From contig LR746272.1 in the NCBI GenBank assembly GCA_902729315.2, positions 12,786,327 through 12,850,326 on the forward strand: a stretch of 64,000 bases of DNA. Reading direction: 5' to 3'. The position numbers and the translations under genes are program-made. The number at the start of each line of letters is the position of its first letter. Position 1 is the stretch's first letter. The notes below the pieces were generated by a model. It saw only the letters and a program-made list of their open reading frames with translations. It ran no database searches and was not told where the DNA came from. Shown piece after piece: positions 24,721-35,941 of the stretch. The DNA comes from Spirodela intermedia. Taxonomy: Eukaryota > Streptophyta > Magnoliopsida > Alismatales > Araceae.

Positions 24721-25154
24721 TTCTCAATGGGCCGTCCACTTCAAGCCCATACACCTCATCATCCGAGCTCAGCCCGGACCAAAATGAAACCGTCCACGTG
24801 GAAACATCGCGACCGTTAAATCCTTCAGATCCCGGCAAAACCCCTGGACCACGGGAAACTCCAGTCACATCATCATCACGCAGACAGGCCCCCTCTGATC
24901 GGCCCAACTGATAGCCCCCTCCCTCCCAAAATTACGAATGTCTTATTATCCGGGGATTTATCTGCAAAAAACGCGTTTAAATACATAACGTTCGCGCCTC
25001 TGGGCATTTTCCCCAAAAGCCCTCCTGCCCAAACACCTTTACTACATCGCATTTCCGTCAACCTTACAAGACCAAAAGCAAGAAGAAGAAGAGGAAGGAG
25101 GAGGACGAGGTCTGTTTCAGAGCCTTAAATATAGGACTACCGCCATGGAAGAAC

Positions 25155-27418
25155 CTACACGGGGGCCTTGCAAGTGACCCGGTTGTGGCCGAACTCCTGG
25201 CACCTGCTGCACCGGATGAGCCGCTTGTTTATCTTCTGCAACTCGGCGGGCTTCACCTTCGGCCGGCCAGGAAGCCTCCCGCTGCGAGGGGAGAAGGGAA
25301 CCAGGCCGAGGGCCGCGGAGTTCCTGTACACATCCGGGATGGGGTTGATCGATAGAGAATAGATCAGCCGGTGGCACTCCGTCTTGAAGAACTTGGAGCA
25401 GTAGTCGTAAACGCAGCCACCGGTGCGCTCGATCACCACCAAAGCGTGCACGCACGGCAGACCGGTGACCTGCCATTTCCTGCACGAGCACTCCCACGAG
25501 ACCAGGTTCACCGTGTGCGTCTCCCCTCCTCCGCCGCCGGCGTTGTTCACCTCAAAGACGCTGCCGGCGGAGCAGATCACCTCGAGGGCGGCGGCGCCGA
25601 CGGACTCCTGCTGCAGCTTCTGGTTCATCGACGGGGTGAGGATCTCGGTCCAGGAGTTCGCCGACTCCCTGCGCGTGTATATGGTGTCCATGAGCTTGCA
25701 CCTCACCAGGTCGACGATCTGCACCACCGTCGGCTCCTTCCTCGCGGCCTTGGTGATCCAGGTGTTGAAGGCCTCGGCGGCGTTGGAGGACATAGTGTCG
25801 TAGCGCAGTCCCTTGAAGAAGGCGTTCGACCAAAGCTCCGGCTTGCTGTCGAGGACCCAATCAGCGGCGTCGCCGGAGATCTTCCTGATGTTCTCGACGG
25901 CGGATCGGAACTCCGCTTCTCTGTAGGCGTACGCCGCCGCTCTGAGATGCTCCGCCATCTCGGTCCTCGCTTCCTCCGCCATGGATTCCTCCAGCTCCGC
26001 CTTGAAGTCCTCGATGAGATGGGAGAGGCAACGCCCGTGGGTGCTGTCTTCAAACACTTCTGACACCGCCTTGTCCAAGCCGAACTGCCCGTTCGACACA
26101 AAAGTCAACGCCGCGCTGGACATGGCAAACACGGATTTCAGCTGCCCGAGGAACCACCGCCAGTTGTCAACGCTCTCGTCCTCCACGACGGCGAAGGCGA
26201 CGGGGAAGATGTCGTTCTCCCCGTCGAACGCAGTCGCCACCAGGAGCTTCCACTGCCGGCTGACTTTGAGGGAGACGCCGTCCAGAAAGAGGAGCGGCCT
26301 GCAACCGTGCTCGAAGCCATGCAGCGAAGCGTGGAAGCAGACGAAGAGGTGCTGAAATGTGGAGTCCTCCGCCATCTCCAGCGTCGCCATGCTCCCCCGG
26401 TTGGTCTCCATGATTCTCTGGCAGAACCAGAGCAGATGCCCCGATTCCTCCCTGTCCGAGTTGTTCAGCTCCTTCTTCGCAAAGGACCTCACCCGCCATG
26501 CCTGGTAGTAATTCATGTTGATCCCGTAATCTCTCCGGAAATCGTTCACGATCTCCCTCGGCGAGTAATCCGGAGAATCCCGCATCTTCTCCTTGATGAC
26601 GCCGGTCACCCACCGCTGGTTGGCCAGCCGCCGTCCTCGCTTGCCGATCTCCCCATCGCAGGTGTGGGTGTCGTTCAGCTTCCTGACGACGAACTTCTGC
26701 TTCGCCGACGACTTTGAAGCGTGAATCCGCCACGTACAGTTCGCCGCCGTGCACTCGGCCGTCGCGCGGATGCCGTCGCTCTTGACGAACTTGTACGTGA
26801 AGCCCTTGGAAATGGCGTACTTGTGCAGAGCATCGCGGAAGTCCTTGACGTCGTCGAACACCTGCCCAACGCCGGTGATCATATTATCCCAGGCGTCGGA
26901 GATCTTCTGCCTCTTCAATTCCCTGCCCGGGGGAGTGCCGTCTGAGGCTGCTAGATCAAGCAAATCGGCGAAGGCAGTGTTGGGGACGATTGCCCTGAAA
27001 GGAAGTTACGACAATTTATGAACCCATGTCCAGGGGAATGAATCCTTCTTTCCTTCCCTCCGCACGGAGAATTAGGGTTTTGGATGATTGAGCACCTGCT
27101 CTCGGCCTTCCTCGAGACGTAGACGTCTGTTGTGACCGAGCCCACGTTGAAATCCACCATCCGCTGCAGGTCTTTGTCGTTGGAGACGGTGATGAGGGTG
27201 CGCCTGTTGCCCGGAAGGAAATACTTGACAGTGACGGCATTGGGGTCGGACTCCCAGTTGAACATGTTGCAGAACTCCAGGAGCAGATCACGGAGGGCCA
27301 TTTCGCGGTCAATCTCCACTGCATGAGCTTCCCCGCCGACGTAGGAGAGGGCGCCATCCCCCTTTGTGATGAATTCTCCGCCGGACTGGCAGATGGCCAG
27401 GATTTTAGCCCCCGTCAT
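25155..27418 (-). CDS. MUSTANG-like domesticated Mutator transposase with PB1 domain (copy B)
   Basis: Tandem paralogue of the copy at 16362-19489, on the same strand. Two exons (minus), 27096-27418 and 25155-26994, joined AG|G, give 720 residues. PB1 lies in residues 1-107 (KYFLPGNRRTLITVSNDKD). The transposase core has FLDGVSLK (Asp near 346) and CxxH intact as CLSH (430-433), but the second acid position is Asn409 in FVSNGQ. The SWIM finger is CSCRKWQVTGLPCVH. The C-terminal CCHC knuckle is RCSRCQEFGHNRVTC. The linker after PB1 is short: the three extra exons of copy A are absent. The coding sequence is very GC-rich, unlike the AT-rich flanks, and strongly open in other frames, so the long antisense frames over it are shadows. 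Probably a nuclear regulator, not a mobile element. Confidence 0.89.
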
Positions 27419-30400
27419 GGTGCAGGACGAATGCCCGGAGCGCACTGAAGGGGGAGGAGAAGGTCAGCGTCTACCAGCCAAAAGAGAGACGACATAAATC
27501 AATTTCCAGCATTCGTGATGTCTAGGGGTTACAGAAACTTTCAGTCAATCGTGTGAGAAAAATAGTCCAGCAACAGACGTTTGATCGAAAAAAATTTGTG
27601 GGCATATGAGGGACAGTGAGTTGGGGCTAACATGTATGCTGAAGACTAATCGCGGCTCTCAGTCAACGCCATAGCTGGTACAAGACATCTGCATGCGCAC
27701 TATGAACCCTTGAACAAATAGAGTGAAATAAAATTTACTTTCTGACTTCCGAAAGGGCGTTATTGCGGTGAGATTTCGAAGAAGTCAAGTAGACACCAAA
27801 GTAAACGCAAGATCTTGCAGCAAAATTTTCGCACCAACAAGGAAAAATAAAAAAAGAGCTTCCTGAAAACGCCTTCATTCATGACAGTAGGCAGCTGAAG
27901 ATTCATAGCTGGGTGATGGGGTTCTGCTAAGCAAAACCCATCTTACACGGAGACCTGAGCCACTCGTACTGAACTTGGACCATTAACAATTGTTTGCTCA
28001 ATCACCTAATCACTGATTTGATGGGAAGCACCATTGATTTCAGTACAAGCTTCGCAGGTGTGGGTAGATTTGGTTACATAATAAGGCTTCAACCTCTTCG
28101 ACAAATAAGAATCTCCACAAACACTTTAAGTTTCTCACAATCTCCTGGCCGGATTTTATCGCAAAAATTCGAGCCAAATTAGGGGATTTATCCTGGTAAA
28201 TTCCTCTTCCGATCCACCTGCTACTTTAAAACACAGGATACAAAGATCAGATCCAGATGTGGAGCGTTCCTGTCGAGCAGAGGATTTCAACCAGTGGAGA
28301 TTAAGAAATCCTACGGTCGGTCTTCTTGATCGACACTTTGCCACGAATCTCTTACTCTCCCTAGACACAGCTTGTATTCGCACGAAACAAAACTCCACCC
28401 GGAGGCTGGGAAAATCCCCACCCGGAGCCCACGCCACTCATCACGAGTGGCGTGGCCGACTACAATCGACCATCGGGGATCTGTTCGGTGGTCACAAGAA
28501 GGCGATACATCACCGCCACCCCCTGGTTCTTGTCGCCTCCTCGCCGCTAGGGTTTTCTTTCCAGGGTTTCTAGCAAGAACCAGGCAGAGGAGAGAGAGAG
28601 AGAGAGAGGGAGAGAATAGTCGAGGGGCACTACCGTTAGGGCGAGTCCTTTCCGATTCCTCCCGCTTCTTCCAAGGATTGAGAGAGAGAGAGGGGCTGAG
28701 AGCAAAGGCCGAGGGACTGAATCGAGACGAAGATGCCGCCGGCGGGGCGATGAATAAAAATGAAGAGGGGCACCACGGAGAACCGCCCCTGGAACTCGCC
28801 GCCAAAAGGGCATATCGACGACCCCCATTCTACACAACTTTCCCCAGATAGAAATACAGTTAATGGGTCATAATCTCCCCGGCCCAATATTACATCTCCC
28901 TCTCTCCATCACTCTCTATATATATATTTATTTTTTTAATGGGGGAAAAATGGTGGATACGTTCAGACAGTTAATGACCTGAGCGGGTCCTGCGGCGGCA
29001 CGTGGCGCCGCCCAGTGCTCTTGAACAGTGAAGCTCACGGGGACAAGCACGCGGGAGTTGAAGTGCTACAGGAATTCGCGAGATTGGTGCGGTGAAGTCA
29101 CCGCAAGGATTTTCCTACCGGGGACCGCTCGGTGACTGTAGTCAAAATCTGTGTGATTTCAAATTCAAAAATGACGAGAAAGGACGGCTGCCAATCATCG
29201 CCCACCACGATGGAATCCACCCTGTTCCGCGGGTTAGCGGACATAAGTAACGGGTTATATTTTGGACCTGAATCGTCGGTCAACCAGTCAAAGAGGGGGG
29301 GGGTCTGAGAATTAATAGATCAGATGACGACGGTCTTCGGGGAAGCTTCCTCTGATGCTGGCCGTCTGATCGATGCACCTCGGGCTTCAAGGAGCAAAAT
29401 CCACTTACCAGTCGCAGGGGTGTCAGTGAGCTGGTGCGCTGGAGCGTCAGAAATATTATTATTTTAATGGATGGACAAATGGCGCGGAATTGGTTCTTTT
29501 TTAATGACGTCATTAAGACTGAGGGCGAGCGCTTCAGCCAGAGCCTCGGGCACGACGGGGCCTTTTCTTCAATATTCCCGAAATGAATGGTATTATTATT
29601 ATAATAAAAATTTCTGGGGTCCGAGTTTTGAACTGTCGATCGTCCCGCTCTCGGAGTCTCAACTTGTCTGCTCTCTCTCTCTCCCTGTAGATTTCTGGTC
29701 ATTCTTTTTAAACCTCTCCGTTATAGCGCAGATTGTCCGGTCTCCAATTCTAACTTTGTGGACGGTCACTCCCTGTGCCTAGCTCCGCCGGACACCTCGG
29801 ACTCTCTCTCTTTCTCTCTTTCTGTGTTTGTCTCTGCACCTCCCGTTCCTGGTGCCCGCGCATGCCTATCGGGGGGGATATCCCCGAAGGTTTCCGGCCG
29901 CCGGAAAGATCCCGGAGCTCGAGGCCGGCGGCGGAGGTCAGTGATTGTTATCGAATCCGTTTTCCCCGCTTCGTACTAGCTCTAAATCCCAGCTAGAGTT
30001 GGGTAGCACTGCTTCTACCCTGCCGGGCTTCTGGATCTTGAAGAAATCTTGGCATTATCGAACTTTTTTTAGCTCCGATGGTCGGCTAAAGTCTTTTGTT
30101 AATCGCATTTTTATGTTGATCTGTCTACGGGCGTCCGTTATCCTTGGGCTGCTTTTGGCTTTAATTTCTCGGGTTTGCCTTGTGCGATCTGTTTTCTGGG
30201 GATTCCTTACTTGAGGAAGCGCGAAGGGATCAATGGATTATTTTCATTCCCACACCCCCCCTCTCAGAAACCATGTCTATGAGCTCATAAATTATTCGTT
30301 GCAGACGTGTTCATTGTTGTTTGATCCTCGAGAGATTGGAGCTTGGCTGTGATCTGTGCTTTTCTTGTATCCGTGGACGTTTCTTTTATTTGTTCTTCCG

Positions 30401-32013
30401 AGCCCATCCATTTGTTGGTCACAATGACATTTATAAATGTAAGTTCTTGCTCCAAATGTTGTCAATGTCGTTTAGTGTTCGTGTTCGTTTCCATCCAGGG
30501 CTCAACATAATCCTTAGTGCCATCGAAGGCGCTGTTACCCGGTAAAAGAAAAAGAATATTACGTAGATCTAGCTTCATTTGATAATATTCGCCATCTACG
30601 GCGTTTTTGGTTTTTTATTTTTGAACCATAATAAATCTCATCGGTCAAATAGTAATACAATATGCGATCCCTTGTGAAATGGTATGCAGAACATGGGTGA
30701 TACTCTGATTCTGGGTAACTCACGTGCCAATAGACGATGCCATTATGACCATATACCACTGGAATTTGAAAGCCTTTTCAAGACAGACCATCAAATGAAC
30801 TGAAAATTCTTAATCTTCATGAATTTATCAAACAAGTTTCGGTGAGCATCTTGTAGCGATGTTGATGAAGTAAGGGTTACAGAGGATGTACTTGAGTTCT
30901 GGAATTGAATTTTGATGAATCATAGATCATTGGAATTTGAAGTATTATGAGTGCAGGTCTTCAAAGAAACAGAGAATTCATTCTTGATCTAGTTTTCATG
31001 CTTTATTTTTCTGTGTGATATCTCCTAGGAAGGAAATTCGATGAATCAATAGGTTTGAAACAATGCTGGAGGTGGAGGAACGTAATTACCCGCCCAATTT
31101 TTTTGTGTGTTTAGGTATATTTCACGGTTTGCCATGTAAGGACGCTCTTAAGTATCATCATTTGCATCGCTGTCGTGCATTATTCTCCAATAGAAAAATA
31201 TTGCACACTTTCATATTGAGCCATGCTAATACAACTTGGCTGCACATTGAAACATGCAGTAGAAAAATAATTCACATCATTCCTTCCCCTCCTATAGAGT
31301 TTGCTTTTCACCAGACGAAAATAGATAGTCATGGTATCAGATTTTTCCTTCAGAAGAATTGTATAGCGAGGACACAGAGTATATTACAACTGACTTCTCA
31401 AGAATGGCAATGAAATGTCATTGATATCATTTAGATCCTATGCATCTGGAACGAGTAATAGGAAATTCAGGAACGGATGTCAAGATTTTGAGTTAAAGTT
31501 TCTGACAGTCGTCCTAAAATTGAATATCAGTGGAAATGCTGTGTATTTTTCCTTTATGCTGTGAGCATTAAGCATTTCTCTAATTTGTTGATGATGTGAA
31601 TGCATTAACGGGTGTTAGACCACTGGGAATGAGATGAAGGTGCCCAGTAGCAGCATTTCTCCCTTTATATCCACCCTAGCACATTTGGCCAACACAAAAG
31701 AGAAACTTCGGTACAGTATTATATTTAGACCATTATTTATCTTCCATCACGAGATAAATGTGTATGTTTGTCTTCTTATTTTCAATTATATTGCACCTGT
31801 TTCATCGGCGAAAATAATCTGACATCGATCTTAACTTGGAACACTAATTGATCAGAACGCCCTCATGATCACATATATCAAATTTTCTTTTGCCTTGGAA
31901 ATCTTATATCCTTGAATGTCGTACCCCTCTTATTTCTGGTTACAAATAGAGCGCTCATGTCCGTGCAGGCTTTGATGAAGTCTAACTAGCAGTTGTGAAA
32001 TTTATTTCCTCAG
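27419..32013. other. Divergent region between MUSTANG-like copy B and cyclin A2, with probable cyclin leader intron
   Basis: The left part, 27419-28900, should hold the copy B leader, with CT-rich tracts on the minus strand near 28583-28610 and 28680-28695. A TATA-like run (TA)n lies at 28917-28927 and could serve either direction. On the plus strand, GCGGAG|GTCAGTG at 29936/29937 is a good donor and TTATTTCCTCAG at 32013 is a good acceptor just before the cyclin ATG, so 29937-32013 is probably a leader intron. No other exon is supported. Confidence 0.55.
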
Positions 32014-32026
32014 AACAATTATTGCT

Positions 32027-35000
32027 ATGAGGAAGGAGAACAAAGTAAGTGGATGTGGAGTGTTTCCTTCTCGGGTTACGAGGTCTAGAGCTGCTGCATG
32101 CCAAGCTGCAAGTTCTGCATTGCCACCGAAACCATCCATTGCGAAACATGTAAATAAGCAAGCTACATCCGGGAACTTAAAGAGAACAACACCGGATGAG
32201 AGCCACCCGGTTCCATGTCCTGCAGCCAATCAGATCAGAAAGAAGGCGGCTCTTACGGATGTCACCAACTTTTGTGGTGCGAGTTTGTATAACAATGGTC
32301 TTCATACAGAGAAAGCTGAGGTAAGTAGAAGCAAGTATGAAAGTAATCGTCCATTATGAAAATGATTTTTAAACTGATCATGTTCAATTTTATAACTTAA
32401 ATAAACGTGCCCAAAATATTCATAAAAAAACATAAAAACATCGGGTCAGTTTCGTATCTATATGTTGTGTTGATGCTTCTTTCTACAATTCAAATCAGTT
32501 CCGTGTGTCTATGTTCAAATAGTGGATGTTCTCCTTGATTGTCCTTGTCAGAGCACGAAATCCCAAAAACCTCAGGTTGATCGTTCCAGTGCCAGACTGG
32601 GCGGTGTTAGGAAAGGTTCTAAATTAAAGGCAGTCACGACGGAGGACGAAAAGGTCCTCGAGATACAAGCTGTTCGGGATGTTGGAGTGTCTGCAGCAAA
32701 AGAAGCAGCTTCAGCACTGGAGGATGATTGCCCAGGGGAACAACGCATGGCTAATGCTCAAGATAAAGAGAGCACTTGTGGGACAGCTTTGGTTGAGAGG
32801 CAGTGTTTACAAGAATTCTCTGAAGTCCTCTCTCCACAAAATGGTCAGCATTCGTCTTCCCTTCCCCTGTTTTAAATTATACATATCAGTGTGACACGTC
32901 TTGTTATTTGAATGGATTCACCTGCTTATCTCTGGGATCTCCTCAAGAGGCTGTGGAAATGACTTGCTATAAGATTGAAACATAATAGTTGATGATGCTG
33001 GGGGAAAATTTAGTACTCATAGATGCCATTTCTTCCCTTCCCTTAGCTTTTAAATGAAGAAGCATACCCATACATTTAATTTTTCTGTTTTCTTGATGAT
33101 CCAGTTGAAGACAGGCCTTGTGAAGGTTCGCATTGTTCAGCCAAAGGGAAACTGATAGATCTTGACTGTGACCACAAGAATCCTCAAATGTGCAGCCTTT
33201 ATGCAGCTGACGTATATACGAATCTACGTGCGGCAGAGGTTTGTTTATTCATTGTGTAAATTGCAGCTGCTTTTCTGTATTTTTGTGCTCGTAGTTTTTC
33301 CTGAAAGAAGATTACGACAATTTTCCCCCTGGAAACACAACAAATTTTCTTTACTTTCTTATGTTTGACGTTCCTCATTCCGTGGTTTCTCTGGAGTTGA
33401 TGCATGAACTTGTCACCTAAAACTATATGTTGTTCAACCCATTCATTGTCATCTGAAACTGCTGAATGTATTATACAGACAGTCCGAGAACATTTTCGGA
33501 ATCTATATCACATTCTGGCCAATGTGCCTCTGGACATATTTGATCCAACTTATTTCTGCAAATAACTTTGGGTTATTGAAACGGTCACTGCTGATATGAG
33601 TTACTTCTCCCTCTCTTTAAAATTATCTGGCCTCTAATTATTCTTTTTCTGTATGCAGCTTATTAGGAGACCACTGTGTAATTTCATGGAAACACGACAG
33701 CGAGATATCACTCAAAGCATGCGAGGGATTCTGATTGATTGGCTAGTTGAGGTTTATTAAGCATACTCACATTATGTTCACTGAGAGTTTGTCATCTTAT
33801 ATTGCATTTTTCAAAGATCACAGACTTCTCCCCAAGTTTTTCTTGTGTAGATTGCATAGGACCAACGTAGATTGTAACCAGAAGGTAGATAGATGTTCAA
33901 ATCTCATTTCATATTTCTAAACCAAATCATCGCAACCTGTCAAATCGACACGGATTTTCTTTTTGTTCATGACTACAAAAAGAAAAGGCTCATGATTTCA
34001 GGGTTTGCTGCATGTATCTCTGTTCTTCTGCCTAAATAGCAAGTAATCTAGCGATGTTCTATGAACCCATTTGCGACGAACAGCGCTGATCCACAGGGTT
34101 CCTGCTAGTTGCATCCTCTCATTTCGATCGCCTGCATTCATGCATCGAAAAGGGATATGAACAATGCTTGAATGTATTTTTTTTACGTGCATGGCATTAC
34201 TACGTTTGGTTAACAGCCCTCTTATTTTCAGGTTTCAGAGGAATATAAACTCGTTCCGGATACACTTTACCTTACGGTTTACATTATCGACCGGTTTCTC
34301 TCCGACAATTGCATTGAAAGACAAAAGCTTCAGCTACTTGGCATAACCTGCATGTTGATTGCCTCGTAAGATTTTCCACGAAGCTGATTTTCTCTCATCA
34401 CGATTAAAAATCTATGTGGATGCTTTCACCTTCGTCTTATCTGGAGATTAGAGACACAATATCGACAATTTCACTGGGTTTTTTCTTTTTAATTCATTAA
34501 TGCCATTTTGTTTATTCGGCAGAAAGTATGAAGAGATCTGTGCTCCCCGCGTAGAAGAGTTCTGCTTCATCACGGACAATACCTACAGCAGGGGAGACGT
34601 ACGCCGGCCGTTATTTTCTTGATTTTTTTTAATGTTAATGATTTTATAATCGCATTATATATCATAGTCAAATTATTTACTGAACTTTGGAAAGGTTGTG
34701 ATATTTTTTGGCTGATTTCGCCAGGTTCTCAAGATGGAGAGCCGAGTTCTGAACCACTTGAACTTTCGGCTCTCTGTGCCGACCGTGAAGACGTTTTTAA
34801 GGTACGCCGATTCATCTCCGAGTTTCGTCTCGAGAATTATCGTGGCTCTGACGAGATGAAATCTTTCGCCGCGCAGGAGGTTCCTACGGGCGGCGCAGGC
34901 ATCATACGAGGTTTTTTTTTATTTTTTTTTATTTAATTTTATTTCGTCAAGTTCGTGATGGTTAATCTTGACCCACGAGCTTCCATCCTTGTGGGTCAAC

Positions 35001-35584
35001 GATGATGAGCAGAGATTCCATTCCTCCCAATCCCCCCCCGCGCAGGCTCCGAGTCTCGCCCTGGAGTTCCTGGCCAACTACCTGGCGGAGCTCACCTTGG
35101 TCGAGTACAGCTTCCTCAGGTTCCTCCCCTCGCTGATCGCCGCCGCCGCCGTCTTCCTCGCCAGATGGACCCTCGACGAGTCAACCCCTCCCTGGGTCTC
35201 TCTCTTTTTCCCCTCTCTTTCTCTCTCTAGATTAGATTATTGATTAGATCAGATTCTCAGTGGGAAGATGCTTTTCCTCTTCTGTGGAACAGAACCCCAC
35301 CTTGGAGCACTACACCCGGTACAGATTCTCGGACTTGGAGGCGGTGGCGCTCGAGATGCAGGAGCTCCAGACGAATGCCAATAGCTCCCCTCTCCACGCC
35401 ATCCGCCAAAAGTACAGTCAACTCAAGGTAAACCTTCTTCGTCTTCGTCTTCCTCTTCTTCTTCGCTGGAATGGAATGGAATGGCTACTTAGAATGAGCA
35501 ATCTCCTTCCTTTTGTCGTGCCGGCAGTTCAAGTCCGTAGCTACCGTGTCCCCCCGGAGACTGCGCCTGGCGGCGTTTCTATGA
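32027..35584 (+). CDS. CYCA2: A2-type mitotic cyclin
   Basis: Regulatory partner of cyclin-dependent kinases, nuclear, acting in S to G2/M and in controlling endoreduplication. Eleven exons: 32027-32320, 32552-32843, 33105-33238, 33659-33751, 34232-34365, 34523-34598, 34725-34801, 34877-34910, 35046-35195, 35293-35427 and 35528-35584, all in frame, give 491 residues. The cyclin N box begins near residue 241 and has [33 protein letters not shown] and [17 protein letters not shown]. The C box has [21 protein letters not shown]. The N-terminal part is Lys/Arg-rich and disordered, with RVTRSRA as in other A2 cyclins. The likely destruction box reads KAALTDVTN, with Lys where the usual residue is Arg. 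The gene ends about 360 bp before the glycerate kinase start. A leader intron is likely. Confidence 0.93.
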
Positions 35585-35941
35585 TCGCTGACTTTTGGAG
35601 CCGGGGTCAACCGACATGTTGACCTTTTAATCTATTATTCTTGCTGCGCCGTGTTGTTCGTCCGGCCGTCCGCTTGCTGTACATTTTCGCCCCCCGGCCC
35701 CCGCTTTTTTCAATTATTCTTGAAATGCTTCTGGCGCCGGCAGTTCCGAGTCGACTCAGTCGTCGGGGGTGCCCGTGTTATTGTTCTGGGGATGAGGGGG
35801 GGATCCGCAAAATGAGCGTCACCCCGAACGAGTGATCTCGGTGGCGCCGGCGATCGTATATGGCGGTGGCCTTCCTCCGTCTCCACCTCCGCCCCGTTTG
35901 AACCATTCGCACGTCGTTCTCAGCACTCAGGGAGGGGCCGG
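35585..35941. other. Short intergenic region between cyclin A2 and glycerate kinase
   Basis: 357 bp holds the cyclin 3' UTR and the glycerate kinase promoter. It is GC-rich. No motif stands out. Confidence 0.6.

Larger units (their letters stand above)
19490..25154. other. Gene-poor 5.7 kb between the two MUSTANG-like copies
   Basis: AT-rich, with no recognisable coding exon. It should contain the copy A promoter and leader at the left or far right, and the copy B 3' UTR near 25000-25154. The 20150-20680 part is purine-rich (GA-rich) on the plus strand. The 20900-21350 part has an open frame rich in CAC/ACC triplets that matches nothing I know. The 24370-24720 part looks like a plant leader on the minus strand (long CT tract, then ...CTAGGGATTCATCC). 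No transposon ends were identified. Confidence 0.55.

Noticed and set aside
25371-26717. Long plus-strand open frames across copy B (up to 230 codons)
   Set aside because: Same reason: antisense of a very GC-rich exon.
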